A stretch of 64,000 nucleotides of DNA, from assembly GCF_030123105.1 (NCBI RefSeq), contig NZ_CP126095.1, forward strand, positions 4,960,001-5,024,000. Direction: 5' to 3'. Every line of letters begins with the position of its first letter. Position 1 is the first letter of the stretch. Positions 9,778 to 19,922 of this stretch are shown in pieces. Under the pieces are notes generated by a model. It saw only the letters and a program-made list of their open reading frames with translations, searched no databases and was not told the DNA's origin. This DNA is from Paenibacillus sp. G2S3. GTDB lineage: Bacteria > Bacillota > Bacilli > Paenibacillales > Paenibacillaceae. The translations under genes were made by a program, and so were the position numbers.

Positions 9778-10734
9778 TTAGAACAACGCCTGGTCGTTCA
9801 CTTTTCTAGAAATTCGATTTACAATTACAACAAGAATGAAGGCAATCACGGATTTAAATACCCCCACGGCAGCCCCGTAAGAGAACATGCTGTTTTGTAA
9901 CCCGTATTTGTATGCATAAATATCGATAACTTCCGAGTATTCAAGCACGGTATTATTTTGCAACAAATATTGTTGTTCAAAACCAGCATTCAAAATACCA
10001 CCGACTGCAAGGATGGCCAATATAACGATCGTTGGACGTAAGGCAGGTAACGTAATATTCAACATTTGCTTGAATCTGCTGGCTCCATCTACTCTTGCGG
10101 CTTCGTAAAGCTCCGGGTTAATAGCGGATATTGCAGCTAGGTACATAATGGCGCTAAAGCCCATTTCTTTCCACATATTAGACAAGGCGATAATCCACCA
10201 GAATAAAGGTCCGTTTTGTAGAAAAGCTACTGGTTCATTAACAATGCCGAGCGTTACTAGAAGATTGTTGAACATCCCATCGGAAGCTAGCAGCGTAATT
10301 ACAATGTTAGCGGCGATAACCCATGAGATAAAATGCGGTAGATAAGAAACCGTCTGCGTAAAGCGTTTGAAAAATCCCTGTTTTGCTTCATTCAGCACAA
10401 GCGCGAGTATGATCGGCGCAGGAAACCCGAATAACAAGGTCAAGAGGCTTGTCGCAAGCGTATTACGCATTACACGGTAGAAGTCTCCTGTTGTGAAGAA
10501 ATATTCAAACCACTTAAAGCCAACAAAGTCAGCATGGAAAAATTGTTGAAAAAATGTTCCTCCACCCGGTTGATAGTTTGTAAATGCCATATACATACCA
10601 AACATAGGTCCATAGGAAAATAGCAATGTCGCAATTATGGCAGGGAGCATCAGCAAAAATAACCATTTCTGCTCTTTTAATCTGTACCAAAAATTATTGC
10701 CCCTGACTGTTTTGATAGCGCTTGCTTTATGCAT
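9778..10734 (-). CDS. Sugar ABC transporter permease (LplB type)
   Basis: This is the first gene of the importer operon. The chosen start is the ATG at 10734, 8 bp after AGGGAGGG. An in-frame upstream ATG at 10788 would add 18 residues without a ribosome site. The protein (318 aa) shows QKWLFLLMLPAIIATLLFSYGPMFGMYMAF, six spans, and the EAA loop ELYEAARVDGASRFKQMLNITLPALRPT. LplB-type permeases form the heterodimeric membrane pore with YtcP-type partners. A cre-like operator lies 115 bp upstream, and the sensor kinase gene is divergent, suggesting induced and catabolite-controlled expression. Confidence 0.93.
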   Translation of the reverse strand: MHKASAIKTVRGNNFWYRLKEQKWLFLLMLPAIIATLLFSYGPMFGMYMAFTNYQPGGGTFFQQFFHADFVGFKWFEYFFTTGDFYRVMRNTLATSLLTLLFGFPAPIILALVLNEAKQGFFKRFTQTVSYLPHFISWVIAANIVITLLASDGMFNNLLVTLGIVNEPVAFLQNGPLFWWIIALSNMWKEMGFSAIMYLAAISAINPELYEAARVDGASRFKQMLNITLPALRPTIVILAILAVGGILNAGFEQQYLLQNNTVLEYSEVIDIYAYKYGLQNSMFSYGAAVGVFKSVIAFILVVIVNRISRKVNDQALF

Positions 10735-10848
10735 CAAATACCCTCCCTTTTTATTTAGTGCAGCATATCGAGCTACATCTCGATTCAACTTCTCTCCTAT
10801 TTATCTTAAGTCCGCATAGGGCTCCTTTCTATACTTCAATCCTCCGAA

Positions 10849-10862
10849 TGATAGCGCTTTTT
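10849..10862. promoter_or_regulatory. cre/LacI-type operator candidate
   Basis: TGATAGCGCTTTTT lies in the divergent gap between the importer operon and the kinase gene. It shares the AGCGCT core with sites at 18056, 35371, 40936 and 45590. CcpA or a LacI-family protein is the expected binder; no LacI-type gene lies in the window. Confidence 0.5.
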
Positions 10863-10887
10863 AAAGGAGTTTCGGAACATTCGAGCA

Positions 10888-10916
10888 TTGGATTTCGATA
10901 TTCAGTCTGATATGAT
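10888..10916 (+). promoter_or_regulatory. Sigma-A-type promoter of the sensor kinase
   Basis: TTGGAT at 10888-10893, a 17-bp spacer and TATGAT at 10911-10916 lie 45 bp before the kinase ATG. Confidence 0.55.
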
Positions 10917-10961
10917 AAACTTGGCTTTCCGTGAATTTACAGTAAAGAAGGGACTTCTACG

Positions 10962-12716
10962 ATGCGTCATTTTTACAAAAAGTATATTTATATGCCTTTT
11001 ATTGACCTTAGCTTTCGCTCCAAGCTGTTCCTCGTGTTCGTTCTGGTCACCATTCTTCCAATGATGCTATTTGTCTATTTTTCATTCGAACTTACAAAAT
11101 CAAAGCTGACCGATCAAATCTACATCAACATGATGAATTCGACGGCCCAGATCAACAAGAACCTGGAGAACAAGCTGGACAGCTATGAGCATATTTCCGC
11201 TTCTATTTACTTAGATAATAGACTGGCCACTTATCTCACGAGCGAATACCAGGATGATCCATCCTATTTGGATGTCTATCAATATATTGGCAATCGTATA
11301 GACACAGTAATGGCTGCCTATCCCGATTTTGGTAGCGTTTTCATTTATTCCGACAATCCATCACTGCCCAAAGATAATTACTATATCAAGCCGGTTACAC
11401 CCGAAGTGAAGGAGACAGAGCTGTACAAGCAGCTGATGCAGTCTCACGGGAATATTATTCATCTGTCCTCACCACAGTCACAAGATAATCCCGCAATGTT
11501 TACACTGGCTAGGTTACTGAACAATAATCGCAACCAATATCCCTACGGTATTCTGGTCTTCGAAATATCCGAATCGGTGATCTATTCTTTAATGGAGAAA
11601 GAAGCAGGCGGCAAAGATATTTTTATTCTTAATGACAAGGGCCTTATTTTATCAGCTGCCGACAAACACTTGTTAAATACAAGTCTGCCGGAAATGCTTG
11701 ATCAGAACTTTGATGAATTGCCTTCTGGCAGATTTGATACTACCTATAAAGGGGAAAAGGCTTTCGCCGTCTATAACACGCTCACAAATGGATGGAAAAC
11801 CGTCTCTATCTTCCCTTATGACAGTATCATTCAGGATGCGAAATCACTGTCAGAGCTCATCATCAAAATTTCTTTAAGCTTTATAGTCGTTGCATTATTG
11901 CTGATTTATATTACTGCATCGATGTTTAGCAAGCGTATTCGAATGTTAATCCGAATGATCCGGCGGCTAGAACGTGGTGACTTCAACCCTACGAATGATG
12001 AATATTTAGGTAATGATGAGATTGGCCAGCTTCATTTTGCCTTCAAGCAAATGACTACACGCTTAAAGAGTCTAATCACCGAAGTGTATCAGAAGGAGCT
12101 ACAGAATAAGGAGGCAGAGCTTGACCTGCTTCAGGCCCAGATCAACCCCCATTTTCTGTACAATACACTAGGCTCCATTTCGTCTCTTGCCCTAAAGCAT
12201 CAAGATACTCGCATTCAGGATTTGGTGCTTCATCTCGCCAAGTTTTATCGCATCTCCCTGAATAAAGGGAAGAGCATCTTAACTATTAATGAAGAATTGA
12301 AGCTGACGCAAAGCTACAATGCCATTCAGCTGATCCGATTCAAAGGACAACTGAACATCACCTACAATGTGGATGAAGCGATCTTACCTTACTCTACAGT
12401 CAAGCTAGCCTTGCAGCCTTTTGTAGAAAATGCGGTGCTTCATGCTGTGTGGAATCAGGAAAGCCCGCTAAATATTCATATCAAAGGCATAGTCGAAAAT
12501 AGTGATATTATTCTATCTGTAATTGATGATGGCATGGGGATGAGTCGTGAGACACTTCACACTTTACTTGACGATAAACCCGGGCGAGGTTATGGGATTT
12601 CAAACGTAGATCGACGAATAAAGCTGAGATTTGGTGAGCACTACGGCGTTACAGTGTTTAGTAGGCTCGGAATAGGAACCACTGTGCAAATTCGTTTGCC
12701 GCAAAAGGAAATGTGA
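10962..12716 (+). CDS. YesM-like sensor histidine kinase
   Basis: The protein (584 aa) has a first membrane span at about 20-42, an extracellular dCache-like sensor region to about 300 and a second span at about 305-325. A HAMP segment (SMFSKRIRMLIRMIRRL) follows. The His_kinase block AQINPHFLYNTLGSI holds the phosphorylated His397, and the ATPase domain carries FVENAVLHA, DDGMGMS and GRGYGISNVDRRIKLRFG. This is the HPK7/YesM class, which senses extracellular carbohydrate signals and pairs with AraC-type YesN regulators. No response regulator is adjacent on this strand. The YesN-like gene at 18248-19789, beyond the SLH enzyme, is the nearest candidate partner. Divergence from the importer suggests that operon as a target. 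Confidence 0.92.
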   Translation: MRHFYKKYIYMPFIDLSFRSKLFLVFVLVTILPMMLFVYFSFELTKSKLTDQIYINMMNSTAQINKNLENKLDSYEHISASIYLDNRLATYLTSEYQDDPSYLDVYQYIGNRIDTVMAAYPDFGSVFIYSDNPSLPKDNYYIKPVTPEVKETELYKQLMQSHGNIIHLSSPQSQDNPAMFTLARLLNNNRNQYPYGILVFEISESVIYSLMEKEAGGKDIFILNDKGLILSAADKHLLNTSLPEMLDQNFDELPSGRFDTTYKGEKAFAVYNTLTNGWKTVSIFPYDSIIQDAKSLSELIIKISLSFIVVALLLIYITASMFSKRIRMLIRMIRRLERGDFNPTNDEYLGNDEIGQLHFAFKQMTTRLKSLITEVYQKELQNKEAELDLLQAQINPHFLYNTLGSISSLALKHQDTRIQDLVLHLAKFYRISLNKGKSILTINEELKLTQSYNAIQLIRFKGQLNITYNVDEAILPYSTVKLALQPFVENAVLHAVWNQESPLNIHIKGIVENSDIILSVIDDGMGMSRETLHTLLDDKPGRGYGISNVDRRIKLRFGEHYGVTVFSRLGIGTTVQIRLPQKEM

Positions 12717-12815
12717 GGAACCACGCATCTGAATAACCGCAATATGGTCCGTAGGTAGCTACAGATCGTTTGGATTTATTAAAGCTTATTGAGAAATCAG
12801 AAATATTGATTAACA

Positions 12816-12999
12816 ATTAGGGAAATCCTCCCTGAAATTTGGCGATTTTTGCTCATTATACTGATAATCAGGGAAATCCTCCCTGATTATTTGCTGATTT
12901 GGAGGTAAATTCAGAATTCGCCCGATTATTAGGGAGGATTTCCCTAATTACATTGCATCCAGGAATTTTCTGGCTATTTTTAGGGAGATTTTCCCTAAT
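12816..12999 (+). repeat. Four-motif palindromic intergenic repeat, copy 1
   Basis: In the gene-free stretch 12717-13091, the 15-bp element AGGGAAATCCTCCCT occurs at 12819 and 12870. Its reverse complement AGGGAGGATTTCCCT occurs at 12931, and a variant, AGGGAGATTTTCCCT, at 12982. Each element is itself an AGGGA/TCCCT hairpin. Steps are 51, 61 and 51 bp. The spacers also match copy 2 (25897-26079) read in reverse, for example GATTTTTGCTC and ATTACATTG. So this is one dispersed element, not chance palindromes. The remainder of the stretch shows nothing else. Confidence 0.8.
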
Positions 13000-13091
13000 C
13001 ACTCTCACCTAGCCTAGTTGCCACGATCCCCTCGATATAACCTGTATCATTAGGATGCTAGCTACTTAATAAAGCTTCAGTGAACACCAAA

Positions 13092-13134
13092 AACGAAGGA
13101 GCTAAGCAGGTAGAGATCGCTTAACTCCTTCGTT
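13092..13134 (-). terminator. Terminator of the 1601-aa enzyme gene
   Basis: AACGAAGGAGCTAAGC and GCTTAACTCCTTCGTT form a stem 21 bp past the stop. The reverse strand continues GGTGTTCAC rather than a long T-run, so termination efficiency is uncertain. Confidence 0.65.
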
Positions 13135-13155
13135 CATTTGTATATTTGCAATGTA

Positions 13156-16100
13156 TTACTTCATAATCAAGTTATAAATCACTTGGGTCGCTTCTGCTCG
13201 GGAAGCGATCCCTTTTGGTGCAAACAGACCTTGACTTTGACCTTGAACCAGTCCTAGGCTGGCTGCTCCCTTTACAGAAGCGGCTGCCCAAGAGGAGACC
13301 TGCTTCATATCGGTGAACGCCACGTCAGTCGAAGCAATGATTACGCCGCCATTCTTCAGTTCATAGGCTTTCATTAACATGACCGTGATTTCTTCACGGG
13401 TGATCTGTGCAGCTGGCTCGAACTTAGTCGCACTTCTGCCACTCACAATGCCCGCCTTGTAAGCGATAGAAATGGACTCCGCGTACCAAGCAGACGATGT
13501 AACATCAGCAAAGCTAACCTCTCCCCTTGTGGTCAACCCAAGGGAATGAACGAGCATAGAGGTGAACTCGGCACGCGTAATCGCCCGGTTCGGTTCAAAC
13601 TTGTCTTTGCTAGTCCCTTGAACATACAGCTTCGCCGCCAGCTCTTGGATTGCTGGACTAGCCCAGTGATTGGCTGGCACATCGATAAAGTTCCGTTTGA
13701 GCTCCAGCACAGCATATTTACTGAAGTGGTTAACTTGTGCTGTCAATACACCATCAGTATAATTCGCTGAGATATATTCCAGCTTACCGTTATCCGCAAT
13801 ATAGTAAATGCCTCCACGCTTGGAATCAAAGCCTTCTCCCACTGCCAGGCTTAGCGTAATGGGTTGATCGAACGTAGAAAGCGTTTCTGTTGTGCCAGTT
13901 TTCGTGGTCACCGACAGACTGAACTCATAGATATCACCCATGAGTCTAACCTGCGCTTGAGTAGTTCCCGCCGCTGCAGAAATGATCTCACTAGCTTTGC
14001 TGCTCAGTGGTGTTAATTTCAGGGTTATCGTGCTATCATCCCGCTGACCTTCCGGTAGCTTATTCTGCAGCTGTCGTAGCAGATCCGCAGGCACCTTGAT
14101 GGAGAACTTACCGGACTTCAAAACCAGCGTGTGATTCGCCAGCTTGCTAACTACATCAGGGGATAATTGTATTTGCTGTATGTCTCCCTTAATCTCCACG
14201 ACCACTTCACCAGACGCACTATCCACTTTCAGCATTTCCGGTGTAAGGATTAGAGTTCCTGCTCCATTCTCTTGGCCTACAATGCTGCCAGGGGTACCGC
14301 TGTTGTTACCCGGATTCGCAGGCACTTCAGGATTTCCCGGTTCTCCAGTGGGGGCCGCTTTGACTGTGACTTCTGCCGTAGCTTTGAAGCCACCGTCTAC
14401 TGTTTCCACAGTAATTGTGGTTTTCCCAGCATTTACAGCCGTTACCGTTCCATACACTACGTTAGCTACAGACGTATCGCTCGAAGTCCAGTTTACTGCT
14501 TTATTCGCCGCCTCTTCTGGAGAAAGCGTAGCCGTCAGCTTTCTGGTTTCACCAGCGGTCAAGGTTAGCTCTGTCTTATCTAGCGTTACACCTGTTACTT
14601 TCTTAGGTGCAGCTGTCAATTTTACCAATATCGATTCAGTCGGCTGCAAGGACAATGCGAGTGTTCCTGAAATAGTCGAAACCTCTCCCGTCCATAGGTC
14701 TTGCATCGTGTACGATTCCGCTGCGTCCAGTCCGGCGCGACCAAGATTCACGGTTTTGTCTGCAGAAGCACTGGCGCTGTAGTTGAATACAGCCAGATAA
14801 TAATCGTTGCCGTCTTTCATCACAAAAGTATCCGCTGCGTTTGCATTCGTATTTCCTTCAAGTGGCTTAAATACTTTTCCTTTTAACGCTAATTCGAGAA
14901 CCTCCTTGTTGTTAAACAAGGCAGTCATATACTCTTGTGCCTTTGGATCGTTAACATCATCAGAGCCGAGAAGAACTGTACCGGCGATAACGCCAGAGTT
15001 CATGCGGCTACGAGCTTCAGTTAAGCTGGAAGCACGGGCCAATGCCAAATGATCGGGATCCGTATAGGTGTAGATCGTGCCATTTTGCCAGAAGCCATAA
15101 GTTAACGAATTCAGCATGTATTCCGTTTCATTGATCTTACCGTAGGTGTCGCAGGAAATGCGTCTGCTGTGTGCATATTGGCTCGGAAAGATTGGCGCAA
15201 TAGATGCGCTAATGAACATTTTTCCATCCAAACGTTCTTTTACATAACGCATTCCTTCATTATAAGCTTGAATTCCTGTCGTTACGGTTGGATCGAAATG
15301 TTGTCCCTCAAGCGAACCGTGCGTCAAGAAATCCAATTTGATGAAGGTAAAGCCCAGATCCTTAAATTTGTCCAAAAAATAATTCATGCGCAGCTTAGCA
15401 CCTGGATGTGTCACATCCAAAGGAAAAGCCCCATCCAGCGTCGGCAGCGGTTTACCCTCAGCATCTTTGAGGACAATATCGCCATACGTATACTTATTGT
15501 CGGTCCCCTCTACCGGCTGGCTCATATTGTTACCCCAATATACAAAGGGTGCCCAATAGATACCTGCATGCTGACCATTGCCCTTAATTACTGATACAGC
15601 ATCAGCAAGCTGCTTATCATTCAAATTATCCCAATAGGAATCCATATTGATAAATACATTACCGTTATTATTGAAATCATTTAGGTGCTCCTTATAGTAA
15701 TTGGAGACATCCACAACGTCTTGATATGAAAGTGTACCTTCGTAAGCTCCCCAGCTGTTGAAGCCAACCGGTACGCCTTGCGGCAACTCAGGATTCAGCA
15801 ACAGTGGAGGTGTGATGATCGCATTAGCTTTTCCGTATTCCTCAAGTCCTGTGCGGTAATCACTGAATGCTCCTACCATAATCATCGGTGAAGACAAGTC
15901 CATGCCTGTAAGGATGCCATGAGGTTGTGTATCTCGGGTAACATCACTTGCTGCTCCGCCATAAACCGCTAGCTCATTCAGCCGATTAGAAGAACCTTTC
16001 CAGTCGATCCCGGTCTTCCACGTATCATGAGTTACTGACCCGAGCACAAGACCACTTCGTGTCGAGTTATTAAAGATAGTCGTCATTTCATAGCTGGTAT

Positions 16101-17961
16101 CCGCACGGTTCATAGATTGAGATTTATAACGAATCCAAGCATCATTGTCAAAAGGAACGGTCAGCACTCGGTTATCTGCACTGGCTCCGATATCCACACC
16201 ACCCGTACGTTTTACTGTAATAGGTGACATATAATTGCTCTGAAGGGCCGTATCACTAACGGCATCCAGACGAGTTAAGAAATACTTCTGATCGTCATAA
16301 AACTTGTAGACCTGTTTGAGCGTTGGCTGTCCAGCTGAAGTGTGAACAAATGTAAGCTCCACTCCTTTTCCGAAGCCATCCTGAATTTCTACTGGAGCAC
16401 CAGTACTAGTATGATTCTCATAGCTTTTAGTCTCAACGAGATTATCGCCGAGTTTGATACTGCTATAGATTCCTTGCAGCTTCTGACCATCCGTCCACTT
16501 GTAGCTTGCGTATCCAGACTTGGTATTAAAGGAAACTTCATATTGTCCATTCGATACGAGCGTTCCATAAGTATATTCGGTAACGGTGATGGCTCCGTAG
16601 TTATTTGAAGCCCCTGGTGTCCCCAGATCACCATCCTCTTCAACTGGAGGATTAGGATCTGTACCCAATGCCGGTTCTACAATAATTCGATCCAGATCTG
16701 GCGCGTACCAGTTGCCATCTGAGAATTTGATTGCATTCTCGCCTTCGTTCAGGGGCAGGGTAAGCTCATATGTGAGAGCTGTATCCCAGTCCGGCGTCTT
16801 GGGCAGCTCATAATATTGTTCTGCGCCGCCATTGGCGCTAACATAGAAACTGCGTGGGTCTCCTGAAAAATATGCTACCTTGATTCGGTAATCACCTGTC
16901 ATAGGAGCTGTAATCTTGTTGAAGGTTATAGAACTACCTCCATTCAGGTACCCTACCTTCTGACCGCCAGAAGCATTCGGGCTATCGCCAACTCGTGCTT
17001 CTCCAGTTAAATCATTGACCGGAGACTCCGCTTCATAACTGATCGTATACGGAATGACTTCAATCCGGTCCAAATCTGGAGAGTACCAGTCATGATCCGA
17101 GAAAGTGATCGTGTTCAACCCTTCCTGCAAGGAGGCTTCTACATCATAAGTTCCTACCGTATCCCAACTAGCCGTCTTCGGCAGATCAACCAACTCATCC
17201 AGTCCATCATTCACCTGCATATAGACAGGCCGCTGGTCACCCGAAATATAGGAAATACGGATCAAATACGTTCCCGCTGCCGGCACAGTGACATTTGTGA
17301 ACTGTAAAGTACTGTTTTTATTCATATCCTTTACAATTTTACCACCGGAGCCAACGCTGCTGTCTGCTACTTTGGCGTTGCCTGTTATTATATTTTCAGG
17401 CGCTTCGGCTTCTATGATTGCACCATGCAGCTTCTCCTTCCAGTCGCCTCCAGATCCTTCACCCGGATCGCCGTCGTCCAGTCCACGGATTACGATCTTG
17501 TCGATGTCTGGAGAATACCAGTTGTTGTCATCAATCAGGATGCTATTCACTCCAGCGTTCAGCGGCAGTGTCACATCATAAGTTCCCACCGTATCCCAGT
17601 CCACTGTCTTGGGTGGTTCTTCAAACTGCTTATCGCCGCCATTGGCACTGATATTGAACGGCCGCGAATCGCCAGAGATATAGTACACTGTAATTTTATA
17701 ATTCCCAGTCTCACTTACAGCTACATTATTGAACTGCAAAGTGCTTCCTTGATACATACCTCCGACTTTCTGCCCCCCGGAAGCCGCTGGGTGTTCAGAA
17801 ATAGAAGCATTGCCACTCAGAACATTTCCATCAGCTTCAGCTTCATAGGTATTCACCGTATCATCGGCATAGACTCTGCTGGCGAACTGGCCGCCGCTAC
17901 CCATTACCAAGCAGATCATGACAAAGAACAAAAATCCTCTTTTCATTGCTTTCCCAAACAT
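13156..17961 (-). CDS. SLH-anchored multidomain clan GH-D (alpha-galactosidase-like) enzyme with three CBM35/CBM6-like modules
   Basis: The protein (1601 aa) starts with a signal peptide (about 1-32, ending VYA). Three copies of a 120-residue carbohydrate-binding module (about 37-160, 180-303, 307-430) follow, each with YEAE or IEAE, SGGxKV, YxISGD and NWYSPD(I/L)D. The catalytic region (about 460-1120) has GFNSWGAY, NMDSYWDN, GIYWAPFVYWGN, FIKLDFL with likely nucleophile Asp877, and SRRISCDTYG with likely acid/base Asp938. This is a GH27/GH36-related pattern; the exact family is not certain. Then come a bacterial Ig-like domain (about 1120-1202), a Pro/Gly/Asn linker, a domain of unknown type and three SLH repeats (about 1425-1601) that bind the secondary wall polymer. 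Start: GGAGG six bases before ATG. It is homologous to the intracellular enzyme at 23561-25621. A cre-like site lies upstream. Confidence 0.85.
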   Translation of the reverse strand: MFGKAMKRGFLFFVMICLVMGSGGQFASRVYADDTVNTYEAEADGNVLSGNASISEHPAASGGQKVGGMYQGSTLQFNNVAVSETGNYKITVYYISGDSRPFNISANGGDKQFEEPPKTVDWDTVGTYDVTLPLNAGVNSILIDDNNWYSPDIDKIVIRGLDDGDPGEGSGGDWKEKLHGAIIEAEAPENIITGNAKVADSSVGSGGKIVKDMNKNSTLQFTNVTVPAAGTYLIRISYISGDQRPVYMQVNDGLDELVDLPKTASWDTVGTYDVEASLQEGLNTITFSDHDWYSPDLDRIEVIPYTISYEAESPVNDLTGEARVGDSPNASGGQKVGYLNGGSSITFNKITAPMTGDYRIKVAYFSGDPRSFYVSANGGAEQYYELPKTPDWDTALTYELTLPLNEGENAIKFSDGNWYAPDLDRIIVEPALGTDPNPPVEEDGDLGTPGASNNYGAITVTEYTYGTLVSNGQYEVSFNTKSGYASYKWTDGQKLQGIYSSIKLGDNLVETKSYENHTSTGAPVEIQDGFGKGVELTFVHTSAGQPTLKQVYKFYDDQKYFLTRLDAVSDTALQSNYMSPITVKRTGGVDIGASADNRVLTVPFDNDAWIRYKSQSMNRADTSYEMTTIFNNSTRSGLVLGSVTHDTWKTGIDWKGSSNRLNELAVYGGAASDVTRDTQPHGILTGMDLSSPMIMVGAFSDYRTGLEEYGKANAIITPPLLLNPELPQGVPVGFNSWGAYEGTLSYQDVVDVSNYYKEHLNDFNNNGNVFINMDSYWDNLNDKQLADAVSVIKGNGQHAGIYWAPFVYWGNNMSQPVEGTDNKYTYGDIVLKDAEGKPLPTLDGAFPLDVTHPGAKLRMNYFLDKFKDLGFTFIKLDFLTHGSLEGQHFDPTVTTGIQAYNEGMRYVKERLDGKMFISASIAPIFPSQYAHSRRISCDTYGKINETEYMLNSLTYGFWQNGTIYTYTDPDHLALARASSLTEARSRMNSGVIAGTVLLGSDDVNDPKAQEYMTALFNNKEVLELALKGKVFKPLEGNTNANAADTFVMKDGNDYYLAVFNYSASASADKTVNLGRAGLDAAESYTMQDLWTGEVSTISGTLALSLQPTESILVKLTAAPKKVTGVTLDKTELTLTAGETRKLTATLSPEEAANKAVNWTSSDTSVANVVYGTVTAVNAGKTTITVETVDGGFKATAEVTVKAAPTGEPGNPEVPANPGNNSGTPGSIVGQENGAGTLILTPEMLKVDSASGEVVVEIKGDIQQIQLSPDVVSKLANHTLVLKSGKFSIKVPADLLRQLQNKLPEGQRDDSTITLKLTPLSSKASEIISAAAGTTQAQVRLMGDIYEFSLSVTTKTGTTETLSTFDQPITLSLAVGEGFDSKRGGIYYIADNGKLEYISANYTDGVLTAQVNHFSKYAVLELKRNFIDVPANHWASPAIQELAAKLYVQGTSKDKFEPNRAITRAEFTSMLVHSLGLTTRGEVSFADVTSSAWYAESISIAYKAGIVSGRSATKFEPAAQITREEITVMLMKAYELKNGGVIIASTDVAFTDMKQVSSWAAASVKGAASLGLVQGQSQGLFAPKGIASRAEATQVIYNLIMK

Positions 17962-18055
17962 TTCATCCCTCCGTTTGTAGGTCTACTTGCACTTTTGTGA
18001 TATTCCAGCCCTATCTGTCCATCAAGTCATCAAAGGAGTTAATTAAGAAGCATTT

Positions 18056-18070
18056 TGAAAGCGCTACCCA
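18056..18070. promoter_or_regulatory. cre-like operator upstream of the SLH enzyme
   Basis: TGAAAGCGCTACCCA lies about 95 bp before the 17961 start. It matches the TGNAANCG half of a cre well and the second half poorly. The rest of 17962-18247 is ordinary AT-rich leader. Confidence 0.45.
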
Positions 18071-18247
18071 TTTTCGATGAACTAAAACGCCTTTGATTTC
18101 CTTGATGAATGAGGCCCCTCACATGCGCTAGTTATAATACATGCTTAATTGTAAAAAGCAGAGGGGTTAATATCCATATCGCAAGTTTACTATTCGTAAG
18201 GGAAAGTAACTTTATTTCCTATGTGCCGAACTGAAGCACTGGCACAA

Positions 18248-19789
18248 TCATAGACTCTTCCTATACTCGTTAGGTGTAACCCCTTGGTTCTTCAGGAATA
18301 GGGAAATAAAATAAGACGTGCTTTCATAGCCGACTCTTTGGGCGATATCCTGAATTTTGAGCGAGCCGTCGGCTAGCAACTCTGTGGCCTTATCGAGCCG
18401 GATACGTGTTAAATAATCGTGAATCGTGATACCAGTCTTGTCTTTGAAAATGGAGCGTAAATAGTTGGGCGACAAATAAACCTGATCAGATAAGCTATTG
18501 ATCGTAATCGGCTGATCAAAATTCTGGTCGATCATACTGCGAACCTTGTGAACTAGCTTTGTATTTTTGTCCATAAGACGTTCACCCAGCATATTCATGG
18601 CATTGCCTGCGGTACCCAGAATTAAATCCTCAATCTCATTTAAAGTCAGTGCATTATAGATAAAATGATATAACTCCGCCCGTTTAACCCCTTCAGGAAC
18701 AGGCTGATGCAGTTGCTCCAGCAGCTCGTCGACAAGTTCAATCGCCCAGTCACAAATATTTTTTTTCTTGATTCTCAGTGTGGCTAGCCCCTCGAAATAC
18801 TGATGCAGCTTCTGTGCAGCTTGCTCGAAATCTAGCCGATTGATGACTTCAAACCACTCTTTTTTCGCAAAAGGCGGCACATGTTCACTATCGAACTGGT
18901 TCGAAATCGCTAAGGCATGAATGATTGAACCCGTACCTTTATAAAATCGCTCGTTCAGGATTTCACGCGTCTGCTTATACAGACAATGTACCTCCGTTAA
19001 TTCGGTTTCCTGCGCACCGACTGCTGCTGTCACTGTGAAATCCAGTCCACTTCGGATAGCCTCGGCCAAATCCTCCCACGCATAATACCCGGGCTGTTGG
19101 CGCGCTTCCATAAACACACCTACCTCCCCATCATTATAGGGCACAAAGACCGTCTCTATATTCTTCGATTTGAAGAAATGATCCAGTAAAACTACTAACC
19201 GGTTCTTGCAATCCTCCAGACTCTGCTGTTCCCCCTCTGCCTCAATGGGATCGATACTGAACAGTGCCATTGTGTAGCGATTCTTCTCAGACTCACGGGT
19301 AAGCTTGCAATAGCTGGTCGCCAGTTCAGCGGCATGTTCCGCATTTTTTTCATAGGAAAGCTCCTTAAGAAGGTTCGTTTTAGCCGCCTCCATGGAACGT
19401 TTCTTCATTTGAACTTCCTCACAGCGCTGCTTCACCTTTGCGATAACGCTTCCAATTTCATTCAAGTCGAGGGGCTTCAGTAAATATCCAACAGCACCTA
19501 CATTTAGAGCCGATTTTACATAGTTGAATTCGTCATGCCCAGTCAGGAACATTAACTGCATCCAGTCATAGTTCTCATGTATTTTTTTAGCCATTTCAAT
19601 ACCGTTCATAATCGGCATCTGGACATCCGTAAGAATAATATCAGGTCTAATGGCCTCAATCTTCTCTAGAGCCTCTCTACCATTACTCGCAGTGCCTACG
19701 ACATAGATACCCATTTGCTCCCAGCGGATATAGTCTCTCATCATCTCAAGGCCCATTTCTTCATCATCAACTAGAAAAATGCTGTACAC
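18248..19789 (-). CDS. YesN-like AraC-type response regulator
   Basis: The protein (513 aa) has a receiver domain at 1-120 with the acidic pair LVDDEE, phosphoacceptor Asp55 (ILTDVQMP), Thr in FLTGHDEF and Lys in LLKPLDL. A long middle region of unknown fold is followed by an AraC DNA-binding domain at about 410-513 (YLSPNYLRSIFKDKTGITIHDYL and RVGYESTSYFISLFLKNQGVTPNEYRK). The start is GTG, six bases after GAGGGG. It probably receives phosphate from a YesM-type kinase. The one at 10962 has no adjacent partner and is the best candidate (inference). The SLH enzyme gene downstream is a likely target, although 286 bp and its own operator-like site separate them. Confidence 0.9.
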   Translation of the reverse strand: MYSIFLVDDEEMGLEMMRDYIRWEQMGIYVVGTASNGREALEKIEAIRPDIILTDVQMPIMNGIEMAKKIHENYDWMQLMFLTGHDEFNYVKSALNVGAVGYLLKPLDLNEIGSVIAKVKQRCEEVQMKKRSMEAAKTNLLKELSYEKNAEHAAELATSYCKLTRESEKNRYTMALFSIDPIEAEGEQQSLEDCKNRLVVLLDHFFKSKNIETVFVPYNDGEVGVFMEARQQPGYYAWEDLAEAIRSGLDFTVTAAVGAQETELTEVHCLYKQTREILNERFYKGTGSIIHALAISNQFDSEHVPPFAKKEWFEVINRLDFEQAAQKLHQYFEGLATLRIKKKNICDWAIELVDELLEQLHQPVPEGVKRAELYHFIYNALTLNEIEDLILGTAGNAMNMLGERLMDKNTKLVHKVRSMIDQNFDQPITINSLSDQVYLSPNYLRSIFKDKTGITIHDYLTRIRLDKATELLADGSLKIQDIAQRVGYESTSYFISLFLKNQGVTPNEYRKSL

Positions 19790-19922
19790 AGATGTCCCCT
19801 CCTCTTTGTTGTCAACTTCCTCTATTATATTCTTTTCCTCTTAGGCGAATATGTTCCAAATAAATGAAAGTTATTTTCAGGCATGAATCGTTAATTTGCA
19901 GATCAAATCATAACATATAGGC

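Noticed and set aside
14144..14782. Forward 212-aa open frame inside the 1601-aa gene
   Set aside because: Antisense to well-defined Ig-like and linker domains, with no ribosome site or recognisable domain.
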